Part shown: piece by piece, positions 15,933 to 24,818 of the stretch
Position numbering within the stretch: the first letter of the stretch is position 1
Layout: every line of letters starts with the position of its first letter
Assembly: GCF_021354595.1 (NCBI RefSeq)
Contig: NZ_JADWYJ010000001.1
Location: 1,217,446-1,281,445, forward strand
Direction: 5' to 3'
From: Maribellus sp. CM-23
GTDB taxonomy: Bacteria; Bacteroidota; Bacteroidia; Bacteroidales; Prolixibacteraceae
DNA length: 64,000 nucleotides
Notes under the pieces: model-generated
What the model was told of the DNA's origin: nothing
Database searches by the model: none
The model's input: only the letters and a program-made list of their open reading frames with translations
Translations under genes and position numbers: made by a program

Positions 15933-17165
15933 TTAACTAGCTCTTAATCGCTGTAAACTCGACTTATCCAGCTTATCTGCGGCATACTCTTTTGTGATCA
16001 CGAAATGTTCCACTTCTTCCGAAGGCATGTCAAACATCGCATCGTTCATGATGTTCTCGCAAATGGAACGAAGTCCGCGGGCCCCCAGTTTAAACTCGAT
16101 GGCCTTTTCTACAATGTAGTCCAGGGCATCCGGCTCAAATTCGATTTTAATACCGTCGATCTCAAACAACTTTTTGTACTGCTTAATGATCGAGTTTTTG
16201 GGCTCGGTAAGAATGTTCCGCAGCGTGTCTTTATCCAGCGGATCGAGGTAAGCCAACACGGGCAAACGGCCAATGATCTCCGGAATCATACCAAACGATT
16301 TCAGGTCCTGTGGCGAAACATACTGCAACAGGTTTTCCCGTTCGATACGGTCGGTCTCCTTGGCGGCGCTATATCCAATCACTTTTGTATTTAAACGATT
16401 GGCGATTTTGCGCTCAATCCCGTCGAAAGCGCCACCGCAAATAAAGAGGATATTCTTGGTGTCTACCGGAATCAGTTTCTGCTCCGGATGTTTCCTCCCT
16501 CCCTGTGGCGGAACGTTTACGATCGATCCTTCCAACAGCTTCAGCAGACCTTGCTGAACACCTTCGCCTGACACATCGCGCGTGATCGAAGGATTATCCG
16601 ATTTGCGGGCGATCTTGTCGATCTCATCCACAAATACGATTCCGCGCTCAGCCGCTTCCACGTTATAATCCGAGGCCTGCAACAAACGGGTCAGCAAACT
16701 TTCGATGTCTTCACCCACATAACCTGCTTCGGTTAATACCGTGGCATCCACAATGGTGAACGGAACATGCAACATCCGGGCAATGGTTCGCGCCAGCAGG
16801 GTTTTTCCCGTACCGGTTTCACCTACCAGAATGATGTTGGATTTCTCAATCTCTGTATCGTCGTCGCTAACGTGCTGTGTCAATCGTTTGTAGTGGTTGT
16901 ACACCGAAACCGAAAGAATTTTCTTGGCGCGGTCCTGTCCAATCACATACTGATCCAGAAATTCCTTGATTTCCTTTGGCTTCATCAACTGAATCCCGTC
17001 CAGGTCAAAGCTGTCGTTGCTTTTGAGTTCTTCCAGAATAATAGAGTGCGCCTGATCAGCACACCGGTCACAAATATGCCCGTCGATCCCAGCAATGAGT
17101 AAATTCACCTCATTCTTCTCCCGTCCGCAAAACGAGCACTTGTCCATATTTTTACTATTTGACAT
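15933..17165 (-). CDS. clpX: ClpX, ATPase/unfoldase subunit of ClpXP protease
   Basis: The 410-residue protein has the N-terminal zinc-binding domain (Cys10, Cys13, Cys32, Cys35), Walker A GETGTGKT, Walker [12 protein letters not shown], and the pore-loop sequence GYVGED. It recognises tagged or misfolded proteins, unfolds them with ATP and feeds them to ClpP. Its ATG shares one base with the clpP stop (TAATG), so the two are translationally coupled. Length and motifs are normal. Confidence 0.98.
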   Translation of the reverse strand: MSNSKNMDKCSFCGREKNEVNLLIAGIDGHICDRCADQAHSIILEELKSNDSFDLDGIQLMKPKEIKEFLDQYVIGQDRAKKILSVSVYNHYKRLTQHVSDDDTEIEKSNIILVGETGTGKTLLARTIARMLHVPFTIVDATVLTEAGYVGEDIESLLTRLLQASDYNVEAAERGIVFVDEIDKIARKSDNPSITRDVSGEGVQQGLLKLLEGSIVNVPPQGGRKHPEQKLIPVDTKNILFICGGAFDGIERKIANRLNTKVIGYSAAKETDRIERENLLQYVSPQDLKSFGMIPEIIGRLPVLAYLDPLDKDTLRNILTEPKNSIIKQYKKLFEIDGIKIEFEPDALDYIVEKAIEFKLGARGLRSICENIMNDAMFDMPSEEVEHFVITKEYAADKLDKSSLQRLRAS

Positions 17166-17842
17166 TATTTCCTGTTACGTACCAAAATTTCGTCGATCAT
17201 ACCGTATTCAACGGCCTCTTCGGCAGTCATCCAGTAATCACGGTCTGAATCTTTTTCAATCTGCTCAAAAGTTTGTCCCGAATGTTCTGCAATAATGGAG
17301 TACAGTTCATTCTTGATCTTTTTGATTTCGCGTGCAGTAATCTCAATATCTGAAGCCTGTCCCTGGGCACCTCCCATCGGCTGGTGGATCATGATCCGCG
17401 AATGCTTCAGCGCCGAACGTTTTCCTTTGGCTCCGGCGGTCATCAACACCGCGGCCATCGACGCTGCCATACCGGTACAAATGGTGGCCACATCGGCTGT
17501 AATGTATTGCATGGTATCGTAAATACCCAAACCGGCATATACCGAACCTCCGGGCGAATTAAAGTAGATCTGAATATCCTTGCTGGGGTCGGTTGATTCG
17601 AGGAACAGCAGCTGAGCCTGGATAATGTTGGCCACTGTGTCGTCGATCGGAACACCCAAAAAGATAATACGATCCATCATCAAACGCGAGAACACATCCA
17701 TCGAAGCTACGTTCAACTGACGTTCTTCAATAATGGTTGGAGAGATATAGGCTCCGTACATCGAAGTATACCGGTGCAAAGTCATGCTGCTGATTCCTGC
17801 ATGACCGGTTGCATATTTTTTAAATTCGTTGTGGTTTTCCAT
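17165..17842 (-). CDS. clpP: ClpP, proteolytic subunit of Clp protease
   Basis: The preferred start is the ATG at 17842 ([10 protein letters not shown]); an in-frame GTG lies four codons upstream at 17854. The catalytic serine is in [10 protein letters not shown] (Ser128), the histidine in HQPMGG (His153), and the aspartate in the DRDYWM region near residue 200. [11 protein letters not shown] and the oligomerisation features are standard. The tetradecamer degrades proteins delivered by ClpX, encoded immediately downstream. tig lies upstream, the widespread tig-clpP-clpX order. Confidence 0.98.
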   Translation of the reverse strand: MENHNEFKKYATGHAGISSMTLHRYTSMYGAYISPTIIEERQLNVASMDVFSRLMMDRIIFLGVPIDDTVANIIQAQLLFLESTDPSKDIQIYFNSPGGSVYAGLGIYDTMQYITADVATICTGMAASMAAVLMTAGAKGKRSALKHSRIMIHQPMGGAQGQASDIEITAREIKKIKNELYSIIAEHSGQTFEQIEKDSDRDYWMTAEEAVEYGMIDEILVRNRK

Positions 17843-17896
17843 TGTATAATTCACTTAATAAAAAAACTTTGCAAATCAGTTATTTTAAACGATTCA

Positions 17897-17904
17897 CAAA
17901 GTTA
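17897..17904 (-). promoter_or_regulatory. Possible -7 element before clpP
   Basis: TAACTTTG on the minus strand matches the Bacteroidota -7 consensus TAnnTTTG and lies 55 nt upstream of the clpP ATG. No good -33 box is visible, so this is tentative. Confidence 0.3.
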
Positions 17905-17974
17905 TAAAAAAGTTCTTTGCTCTTACCTTTTCGCAGGAGCTATATTTCCTCGATGTGAAACAGGCTGAATTCGC

Positions 17975-19327
17975 CTATTGCATCATTTTTGTAAACTCTT
18001 CCTGTGAGATTTCTTCCTCTTCAACAGTAACCTTTTCTTTTACGATCGCGATTACTTTGTCTTCGTGAAGTTTTTTGTAAATACGCTCGTTCTCTTCCGG
18101 TTTTTCAAGCATCATTTTGGCGAACGACTCCAGTTGTTCTTCCGGAACATCGTAGATACCGTATTGCTGGTATTGCGCCAATGCGATATTTTTGGCAAAA
18201 TCTTCGGCTTCTTCAGGTGTTATTTTCACTTCACCTTCTTTGGCAATCGAATCTTTGATCAGCTGCCATTGCAGGTCTTTCATAAAACCGTCGAAATCCT
18301 GGTCGATCTGCTCTTCTGTCAGTTCTTTGTTTACTTCTTTCAACCAACGTTTCAGGAAAGCTTCAGGCAACTCAAGGTTAGCCTGTTCTACCAAACTGTC
18401 GCGGGTATCCATTGCAAATTTATATTCTGACGAACTTACCAAACTTCTGGCAATCTCTTCTTTGATTCTTGCTCTGAAATCTTCGATCGTTTTTACTTCG
18501 GTCTCTTCACCGTAAAGCTTTTTGAAAAGCTCTTCGTTCAGTTCAGCTTTCTGGAACTGAAGTACTTCGGTTACCGTGAATTTGAATTCGCTGTTCAGCT
18601 CGTCAGCCTCTTCATGCTTGATGTTAAGCATGTGACCTACTTCGTGACGATTGTCGAAAGCTTTTACCGGATCGAAAATAATGATGTCTTCTTTCTTGCA
18701 ACCAACAAACGATTTTTTGATCTCTTCGTCTTTGATTCGGTCAACTGCCAGGATCACGCCTTCCGGAGCAATGCCACCTTCCACGTCGTTTCCTTCAGCA
18801 TCAACCTGCACAAAGTTTCCGCGAACAGAACTGGTTTCGTTTGCTTCTTCTGCCGGAACGTTTTCACCCAACTGATTGGCAGCCATTTCTTCCTGTTGCT
18901 GAATCATTTCATCCGAAACAGCAATTTTATAATACTTCAGTTTGTTGTCTTTGTCCAACGAAACATTTACTTCGGGAGCCAAAGCAACGTCGAAAGTAAA
19001 CGTGAAATTCTCATCCGTTTCCCAATTGATCGGAGCCTGTTTTTCTTCGTTCGGAAGCGGTTCTCCCAGAATTGGAAGTTTTTCATCCACCAGGAATTTC
19101 GACAAATTCTGAGAAAGCAATTTGTTTACTTCTTCTACCAAAACAGCAGTTCCGAATCTTTTCTGGATAAGCCCTTTAGGTGCTTTTCCTGGTCTGAATC
19201 CCGGGATGGAAGCTTTTTGACGATAGTCTTTCAAAACATCCGCCACTTGTTTTTCGTAATCGGCTTTTTCAATGGCAATGTTGATCACTGCATTTACATT
19301 GTCGATGTTTTCCCTGGTAATATTCAT
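17975..19327 (-). CDS. tig: Trigger factor, ribosome-associated chaperone
   Basis: The 450-residue protein starts MNITRENIDNVNAVINIAIEKADYEKQV and contains IPGFRPGKAPKGLIQKRFG, the ribosome-binding signature with the GFRxGKxP motif at residues 42-50. A PPIase-like middle region (about 150-245) and a long helical C-terminal arm follow, ending in an acidic EEEEISQEEF stretch. It binds nascent chains at the ribosome exit tunnel. It heads the tig-clpP-clpX group, with a 132-nt spacer before clpP. Confidence 0.96.
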   Translation of the reverse strand: MNITRENIDNVNAVINIAIEKADYEKQVADVLKDYRQKASIPGFRPGKAPKGLIQKRFGTAVLVEEVNKLLSQNLSKFLVDEKLPILGEPLPNEEKQAPINWETDENFTFTFDVALAPEVNVSLDKDNKLKYYKIAVSDEMIQQQEEMAANQLGENVPAEEANETSSVRGNFVQVDAEGNDVEGGIAPEGVILAVDRIKDEEIKKSFVGCKKEDIIIFDPVKAFDNRHEVGHMLNIKHEEADELNSEFKFTVTEVLQFQKAELNEELFKKLYGEETEVKTIEDFRARIKEEIARSLVSSSEYKFAMDTRDSLVEQANLELPEAFLKRWLKEVNKELTEEQIDQDFDGFMKDLQWQLIKDSIAKEGEVKITPEEAEDFAKNIALAQYQQYGIYDVPEEQLESFAKMMLEKPEENERIYKKLHEDKVIAIVKEKVTVEEEEISQEEFTKMMQ

Positions 19328-19362
19328 TTGTTCTTACTTAAATTTATTGCTTTCCTATAAAC

Positions 19363-19402
19363 TAAAACCGCCAACTCTTACCTAAACAGGAAGGTCGGCG
19401 GT
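19363..19402 (-). terminator. Terminator after tRNA-Leu
   Basis: On the minus strand ACCGCC (19402-19397) pairs with GGCGGT (19372-19367), with an inner CCT-GTTT-AGG, followed by TTTTAG. It lies between the tRNA and tig. Confidence 0.6.
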
Positions 19403-19409
19403 ATTTTTG

Positions 19410-19490
19410 TGCGGATGAAGGGACTCGAACCCCCACACCGTAGGTACTAGATCCTAAGTCTAGCGCGTCTACCAATTCCGCCACATCCGC
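19410..19490 (-). tRNA. tRNA-Leu (anticodon UAG)
   Basis: Read on the minus strand: acceptor GCGGATG pairs with CATCCGC, D-arm GGCGGAATTGGTAGACGC, anticodon stem CTAGA/TCTAG around loop CTTAGGA with anticodon TAG, a short variable arm, and the T-arm GGGGGTTCGAGTCCCTT. The discriminator is A at 19410; CCA is not encoded. Confidence 0.96.
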
Positions 19491-19621
19491 ATTTAGCGGC
19501 GCAAAGGTAAACAAAAATTTTATTTTCCAATACCTTTTGCGCTTTTTAATAAAAATCTTATTTCGCTGCTTTTAGATAGGCTCCCGCATTTGTTTTTCAA
19601 CGGTGTCTACTCAAAAGCTGT

Positions 19622-20563
19622 TTACTTCCATTCCACAATCGTTCCGCGCGACGGGTCTTGCAACTCTTTAGGCACTACTTCCCGCATTTCGTTTAACAAC
19701 AGATTGATCAACTTGTGTTTGGCAAAATGCCGCGAATACACAAGGCTAACTTCCCGCAACGGCTTCATGTTAGTAAAGCTCATTACATTGTAAGCCCGTT
19801 TTTGCGACATGGTTGCTTTCGCCAGTTCAGGAATCAAGGTAAGGCCTCCTTCTCTGTCAACAATGTTCATCAGCGTTTCGAGCGATCCTGCTTCGAAATG
19901 GAACGGCAGTTGGCTGTCGGTTGTCCCTAGGTACGAGCAAAGATTTACCACTTGGTCGCGGAAACAGTGTCCGTCGCTCAGCAGCCAAATCTCGGGAGTA
20001 GCAATATCCTTCACGGTTATCTCTTTTTGCGTATGCAACTTATGGTTGGCATTCGCATAAATCAGCATTTCTTCGTAGAAAACCGGTTTTTCAATGATCT
20101 TCTCTTCTTTTAAAGGAGTAACCAAAATACCTACATCAATTAAATCTTTGTTGATGAGCTGTACGATATTTTCGGTGGTTGCCTCTACTACCTTGATGAA
20201 AATATTCGGGTACTTCTTTTTGTAAGCTCCGATAAAAATAGGCAAAAGATAAGGTGCCAGTGTGGGAATAATACCAATCCGCAACATTCCGGAAACCTGG
20301 TTTTTATGGTCTTTTACAATGTTGTTGATTTCGTCGGCCTGCTTTAATACTACCCTTGCCTGCTCGATGATCCGCACACCGATATCGGTTGGTATCAGCG
20401 GTTGTTTACTTCGGTCGAAGATAATGATCTCCATATCTTCTTCGAGCTTTTTAATTTGCATGGAAAGGGTTGGCTGCGTAATAAAACAGGCTTCGGCTGC
20501 TTTGCCAAAATGCCGGTAGGTATCCACCGCAACTACATATTCCAACTGAGTTAAAGTGATCAT
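19622..20563 (-). CDS. oxyR: OxyR, LysR-family peroxide sensor
   Basis: The 313-residue protein has an N-terminal winged helix (LTQLEYVVAVDTYRHFGKAAEACFITQPTLS region, residues 4-34). The redox site LLSDGHCFRDQVVNLC has Cys200 and Cys209, matching the E. coli OxyR pair Cys199/Cys208 (GHCLRDQ). Oxidation by hydrogen peroxide forms a disulfide and activates transcription. ahpF and ahpC are close downstream of it in map order, and an ATAG-N7-CTAT site sits upstream of the ahpC promoter. No separate operator was identified at its own promoter. Confidence 0.95.
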   Translation of the reverse strand: MITLTQLEYVVAVDTYRHFGKAAEACFITQPTLSMQIKKLEEDMEIIIFDRSKQPLIPTDIGVRIIEQARVVLKQADEINNIVKDHKNQVSGMLRIGIIPTLAPYLLPIFIGAYKKKYPNIFIKVVEATTENIVQLINKDLIDVGILVTPLKEEKIIEKPVFYEEMLIYANANHKLHTQKEITVKDIATPEIWLLSDGHCFRDQVVNLCSYLGTTDSQLPFHFEAGSLETLMNIVDREGGLTLIPELAKATMSQKRAYNVMSFTNMKPLREVSLVYSRHFAKHKLINLLLNEMREVVPKELQDPSRGTIVEWK

Positions 20564-20657
20564 GGCGCGTTGATTTTTGCTAAAATTAGAAAAAATCTAT
20601 AAAATCAGGGAATACATCGCCCCAAAATGGATATTGTAAAGTAAATGCTAAATCCGC

Positions 20658-21173
20658 TTATTTATAGTACTGTTGCCGAAGCCATTCAAAGGCCGCTACC
20701 GACAGTGCATTGGAAATATTCATCGATTTACAGCCGCCGTGCATGGGGATAAATACTTTGCATTCGCTTTTTTTGATGATGTGCTCCGGAAGCCCGTGCG
20801 ACTCGCTTCCACCCAGTAAAATGGTTTTTCCCGGAATTGTTTGTGTAAAAACATTGGAAGCCCCGTCACAGGTTTCCAAAACGGTCAGCGAATAATTCTC
20901 CAGGTATTCTGTCGTAAATTCTTCTTCGGAAATAACCTGCCAAGGCATTTGGTCGTATGAAAAACCGGCTGTCCTGCGTATTTTTGATTCACGCTGCTGC
21001 TCGTTCCCCTGAATAAACAGTACCTGCTCAGCCCCCACATTGTGCGCCAGCCGGATTATTTTCCCCATGTTATCCGGATTTTTTAACTGCCACGCAGCAA
21101 TGATCAGTTTGGTATCGGAATGTTCGTTGTCAACCGGGTTATTTTTGAAAAAATCTACTGCATTGGTATTCAT
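20658..21173 (-). CDS. SPOUT-family RNA methyltransferase (TrmH/SpoU type)
   Basis: The ATG at 21173 (MNTNAVDFFKN) is preferred; a TTG two codons upstream is the alternative. The 171-residue protein shows the SPOUT motifs: NPDNMGKIIRLAHNVGAEQVLF (motif 1), ILLGGSESHGLPEHII (motif 2) and IPMHGGCKSMNISNALSVAAFEW (motif 3), which together form the SAM-binding trefoil knot. It would 2'-O-methylate a tRNA or rRNA ribose; the site cannot be told. It lacks the N-terminal substrate-binding domain found in 23S enzymes, closer to TrmH/TrmL-like small forms. Confidence 0.85.
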   Translation of the reverse strand: MNTNAVDFFKNNPVDNEHSDTKLIIAAWQLKNPDNMGKIIRLAHNVGAEQVLFIQGNEQQRESKIRRTAGFSYDQMPWQVISEEEFTTEYLENYSLTVLETCDGASNVFTQTIPGKTILLGGSESHGLPEHIIKKSECKVFIPMHGGCKSMNISNALSVAAFEWLRQQYYK

Positions 21174-21248
21174 CTTCAAGGATGGTTAAAAATGTTTTAT
21201 CATTCGTCGAACTGCGGCTAAAATACTACATTTGCCAAAAAGGTAAGT

Positions 21249-22043
21249 ATGAGACAAGCATTTCAATACATCATCGTTGCACTCTTGTTTTTTGTTTCGG
21301 CATGTGGCCCGTCTGAGGAAGATCTTGCCCGTGTAAAAATGGAGCAGGTAAAAAATCTGCTGGTTCAGCAGGATACTGCAAAGGCTTTGCTAACCATGGA
21401 TAGCATCCCGGGTTTGTATCCCAAGGCTATGTATTCGGTCAATGCCGCCAAAAACCTGGCAAACGAAGTTCGCTTTGAAGTGCTGCAAAGAAAAGAGTCG
21501 GAACTGGATACCATTAAAGTGCGTATTACCGAACTGGAAAAGAATTTTGTAAAAGAGAAAACGGAGTTTGACCGTTACACACAATACATTCACAAACGCC
21601 AGACTTTCCAGCGTGCCTGGGATCGTTCATACATACAAGTTCACCTCGACGAACGGGGCGATTTATACCTGAGCAGCAACTACCATGGCGAAAACTGGCT
21701 CGACCATACCGGAATCAGGGTTTACGACAGTGGAGAAGACGCCAAAACAGATACCATCCCGATGGGTAGCCCTGACAACCACCGCAGCGATTTTATGGAA
21801 GCCAAGTGGGAAAAAGTTTCTTACCGCAACGGGAAGGACAACGGTGTGATTGAATTTATCGCACAACATGTTGACCGCAACCTGAAAGCCGTTTTCCTGG
21901 GGAACGAATACTACTACATTATCCTGGAGAAATACGACAAAGAGGCTGTTCGCGATGCACTTGCCCTTTCAAAAGCCATCAAAGCACGTACCCGGCTCGA
22001 AGCAGAAGTTTCGGCTTTGCATAAAAAGCTGAATATCCAGTAA
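21249..22043 (+). CDS. Lipoprotein with central coiled coil
   Basis: The 264-residue protein has a lipoprotein signal (FVSACGPSEED, lipid Cys at residue 19). A helical region from about 20 to 120 includes a coiled coil (LQRKESELDTIKVRITELEKNFVKEKTEF). A beta-rich part follows (SYIQVHLDERGDLYLSSNYHGENWLDHTGIRVYDSG), then a C-terminal helix. It resembles hypothetical Bacteroidota envelope proteins; no function is known to me. It is divergent from the methyltransferase gene and monocistronic. Confidence 0.8.
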   Translation: MRQAFQYIIVALLFFVSACGPSEEDLARVKMEQVKNLLVQQDTAKALLTMDSIPGLYPKAMYSVNAAKNLANEVRFEVLQRKESELDTIKVRITELEKNFVKEKTEFDRYTQYIHKRQTFQRAWDRSYIQVHLDERGDLYLSSNYHGENWLDHTGIRVYDSGEDAKTDTIPMGSPDNHRSDFMEAKWEKVSYRNGKDNGVIEFIAQHVDRNLKAVFLGNEYYYIILEKYDKEAVRDALALSKAIKARTRLEAEVSALHKKLNIQ

Positions 22044-22103
22044 TTTTCAACCCAACATTCATTTCCGGGCAAAACGGAACAGATAAAGAACGGGCAGCAC
22101 AAC

Positions 22104-22138
22104 ACAAAAAAAGGTGCTTGCTGTACGCAAAACACCTT
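22104..22138 (-). terminator. Terminator after ahpF
   Basis: On the minus strand AAGGTG (22138-22133), a 16-nt loop, CACCTT (22116-22111), then TTTTT. It lies about 26 nt after the ahpF stop. Confidence 0.65.
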
Positions 22139-22163
22139 CACCCTTCGCTCTCTGCAGAGAGAA

Positions 22164-23753
22164 TCAGGAACTCAACTCTGCCTCCTCGAGGACCACTCCA
22201 AGAAGTTGTCCTTTTATTTTGTCTTCAAAAGCTGAGAGTGCGGCTTTCGAGCCTTCACCCATCGCAATTATAATCTGTTTAAACGGCACTTCGGTTACAT
22301 CACCCGCAGCGTAAACTCCGGGCTGTGTAGTGCGGCAATGTGCATCGATTACGATTTCACCTGCCCTGTTCCGGTCTGCCACATCGGCAAAAACAGCGCT
22401 GTTGGCTATCAATCCGATCTGAACGAAAACGCCGTCAACCGTTAATGTTTCTGTTTCTTTTGTTTTTCTGTTTTTGAAATCAAGCCCCGTTACCTTTGTC
22501 CCGTCACCAATTACTTCGGTGGTCTGTGCCGAAGTAATCACTTTCACATTTGGTAGTTCGGCCAGTTTATCTTGAAGCACTTTGTCGCCCTTCAGTTCAT
22601 TCATAAACTCAAGAACTGTCACTTCTGTAGCGATCGCAGCAAGGTCAATGGCGGCCTCCAGACCGGAATTACCACCGCCGATAACGGCCACTTTTTTACC
22701 CTTATAAAACGGGCCATCACAATGCGTACAGAAAGCCACCCCCGAGCCAATGTACTGACTTTCGCCGGGCACATTCAGTTTCCTCCAGCTAGCCCCTGTG
22801 GCAATGATCAATGCAGGCGCACTCAGCGTTTCTCCCAACGAGGTTTTCACCACTTTTATCCCGTCAACCACCTTTGTTTCTTTGATCAAACGGTTTTCCA
22901 AAACATCAATCGGATAATCTCCCAAATGTTGTTTCAGGTTAGCTGTTAACTGGGCACCCGTTGTTTTGGGTACCGAAATCATGTTTTCGATGGCAACCGT
23001 TTCGGTAACCTGTCCTCCTACTTTTTCCGCCACAATGGCTACCGAAAAACCTTTTCGGGCCGAATAAATAGCGGCCGAAACACCGGCAGGACCACCACCC
23101 GCCACAATTACATCGTAGCTTTTTTCAACAATCGATTCTACCAACGGCTCTGTTCCGCTCAGTGCTTCTATTTTCCCCAGCAGTTCTCCCAACGACGAAC
23201 GACCTACGTGCAACGCTTTGCCTTCGGACATAACTGTTGGTACCGCCTGGATACCTAGCTTTTCGACTTCCTCTTTGTTGATTCCGCCATCGATGATCTC
23301 GTGCGAAATGATCGGATTAAAAATCGAAACAATATTAAGCGCCTGCACTACTTCGGGACAATTGGTGCAGGTAAGCGAAATGTAACTTTTTACCGTCACC
23401 GGATTTTTCAAGGCTTTAATGCGGTTGATCATCATCGCATCCGGAAGGTTCTTTCCAATGCCATCCATGTTTAAAACAGCCAGCAGCAAAGTTGTAAACT
23501 CGTGTCCGTTCGGCACTGCCCGAAATACAATCGAATTTACCTTCTCGCCGTTCTGCAGGATGGAAAATGAGAGTCCTTCGCTTTCTGAAATCTGAACATT
23601 GAGTTTTTCTGAACAGGAAGCAACGTCCGTTAAAAGTTCCACCATTTCGGTACGGGCCGGATGAGCGGGAGCTGCTTCAATATTAAAAGTATAATTGTTT
23701 TTCAGACCGGAAAAAATCCCTTTTACCTGGTCTTTTAAGGCTTGTTCTAACAT
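22164..23753 (-). CDS. ahpF: AhpF, alkyl hydroperoxide reductase flavoprotein
   Basis: The 529-residue protein has the full AhpF layout: an N-terminal pair of thioredoxin-like folds with the CXXC site Cys129-Cys132 (LTCTNCPEV), then a thioredoxin-reductase-like part with the FAD site [19 protein letters not shown] (from about 217), redox pair Cys342-Cys345 (CTHCDGPFY) and NAD(P)H site [16 protein letters not shown]. It passes electrons from NADH to AhpC. ahpC lies upstream with a hairpin terminator in the 67-nt gap. Confidence 0.97.
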   Translation of the reverse strand: MLEQALKDQVKGIFSGLKNNYTFNIEAAPAHPARTEMVELLTDVASCSEKLNVQISESEGLSFSILQNGEKVNSIVFRAVPNGHEFTTLLLAVLNMDGIGKNLPDAMMINRIKALKNPVTVKSYISLTCTNCPEVVQALNIVSIFNPIISHEIIDGGINKEEVEKLGIQAVPTVMSEGKALHVGRSSLGELLGKIEALSGTEPLVESIVEKSYDVIVAGGGPAGVSAAIYSARKGFSVAIVAEKVGGQVTETVAIENMISVPKTTGAQLTANLKQHLGDYPIDVLENRLIKETKVVDGIKVVKTSLGETLSAPALIIATGASWRKLNVPGESQYIGSGVAFCTHCDGPFYKGKKVAVIGGGNSGLEAAIDLAAIATEVTVLEFMNELKGDKVLQDKLAELPNVKVITSAQTTEVIGDGTKVTGLDFKNRKTKETETLTVDGVFVQIGLIANSAVFADVADRNRAGEIVIDAHCRTTQPGVYAAGDVTEVPFKQIIIAMGEGSKAALSAFEDKIKGQLLGVVLEEAELSS

Positions 23754-23761
23754 GGCGTTTT

Positions 23762-23798
23762 AAAAAAAGGGGAGGAACACATTGAGCTGCCCTCCCCT
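23762..23798 (-). terminator. Intercistronic terminator between ahpC and ahpF
   Basis: On the minus strand AGGGGAGG (23798-23791), a 15-nt loop, CCTCCCCT (23775-23768), then seven T residues ending 9 nt before the ahpF start. It would allow partial read-through and set AhpC above AhpF. Confidence 0.75.
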
Positions 23799-23820
23799 AT
23801 GATAAATTAAAATCTTGTCA

Positions 23821-24384
23821 TTAAATCACTCCTACCAGGTCGATGCTTGGTTTCAGAGTTTCGCTTCCTTCGTTCCATTTTGCAGGACAAACTTCCGACG
23901 GATTTTCGGCAACAAACTGCAGTGCTTTCAGGCGGCGCAGCAATTCGTCTGCATTACGGCCAATGTTTCCGGCTACTACTTCGTAAGCTGCAATTTCTCC
24001 CTCAGGATTTACGATGAATGTTCCGCGTTCTGCCAAACCGGCTTCTTCGATCATCACATCAAAACCTCTTGACAGAACACCTGTTGGGTCGGCCAACATC
24101 GGGTATTTGATCTTTTTGATGGTGTTGGAAGTATCGTGCCATGCTTTGTGAACAAAGTGTGTATCGGTTGAAACCGAATAGATTTCGCAATTTCTTGCTT
24201 TGAATTCTCCGTACAAATTAGCCAGGTCTTCCAATTCAGTAGGGCAAACAAAAGTAAAGTCGGCCGGATAAAAGAAGAAAACGGACCATTTACCCAAAAC
24301 ATCCTCTTTTTTTACTTCTTTGAAGTTTCCGTTTTCGAAAGCCTGCACTTTAAAATCTACTACTTGTTTTCCAATCTGTGACAT
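23821..24384 (-). CDS. ahpC: AhpC, typical 2-Cys peroxiredoxin
   Basis: The start is the ATG at 24384 (MSQIGKQVVDFKV), giving 187 residues, the normal AhpC length; the frame continues upstream through the promoter and is not used. The peroxidatic cysteine is Cys47 in FYPADFTFVCPTE and the resolving cysteine is Cys166 in EVCPAKW. It reduces hydrogen peroxide and organic peroxides and is re-reduced by AhpF. A good promoter and OxyR-like site lie upstream. Confidence 0.97.
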   Translation of the reverse strand: MSQIGKQVVDFKVQAFENGNFKEVKKEDVLGKWSVFFFYPADFTFVCPTELEDLANLYGEFKARNCEIYSVSTDTHFVHKAWHDTSNTIKKIKYPMLADPTGVLSRGFDVMIEEAGLAERGTFIVNPEGEIAAYEVVAGNIGRNADELLRRLKALQFVAENPSEVCPAKWNEGSETLKPSIDLVGVI

Positions 24385-24428
24385 AATTATTCTTTTTAGT
24401 GTTATTTGTTTTTTCTTTAATTCGGGCA

Positions 24429-24460
24429 CAAACATAGGAAGCCGTTTGGTACCAATCAAA
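24429..24460 (-). promoter_or_regulatory. ahpC promoter
   Basis: On the minus strand TTTG (24460-24457), a 20-nt spacer, then TATGTTTG (24436-24429), matching TTTG-N(19-21)-TAnnTTTG of Bacteroidota. The predicted start point is about 38 nt before the ahpC ATG. The spacer contains the perfect palindrome TTGGTACCAA (24446-24455). Confidence 0.75.
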
Positions 24461-24470
24461 GAGATAATTT

Positions 24471-24507
24471 CTATTCGGAATAGAGGATATTTATAGATAG
24501 GAGCTAT
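24471..24507. promoter_or_regulatory. Candidate OxyR-binding site upstream of ahpC
   Basis: ATAG (24493-24496), exactly 7 nt, CTAT (24504-24507) fits the OxyR dimer half-site ATAG-N7-CTAT. CTAT (24471-24474) with ATAG (24480-24483) lies beside it, but the register does not fully match the four-element consensus. The block begins about 11 nt upstream of the -33 box, the place expected for an activator. oxyR is 4 kb away. Confidence 0.45.
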
Positions 24508-24513
24508 CGACAT

Positions 24514-24818
24514 TGAGAATCACATCAATTCTAACAATTTAACCATAAGTACAATCAACTGATTTTCAATACAGATAAAAGATCATACCTAAAAAACTAA
24601 GGTTTACCGGAAGTCATCTTTTCCGGGAGGAAAACAGGTGACAGAGAAAGCTCTTTCCCGGAAAATAATTTTAACGAAAGGAAATTATGCTTGAAATAGA
24701 CACCACAAAAAGCGGGTTGATGTCAAACCAAATCTAAAATGGGAAAAGGACAAAAGACTATCGTCCCAAATTGTTTATTGTACATATTAATAATCCCCGA
24801 AGCAAACCTGACACAAGA
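24514..24818. repeat. Intergenic region with a 10-bp inverted repeat
   Basis: TTTTCCGGGA (24619-24628) pairs perfectly with TCCCGGAAAA (24656-24665) across a 27-nt loop. It lacks a T-run that would make it a normal terminator, though it lies beyond the 3' end of mltD. Nothing else is seen; frames here are not supported. Confidence 0.5.
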
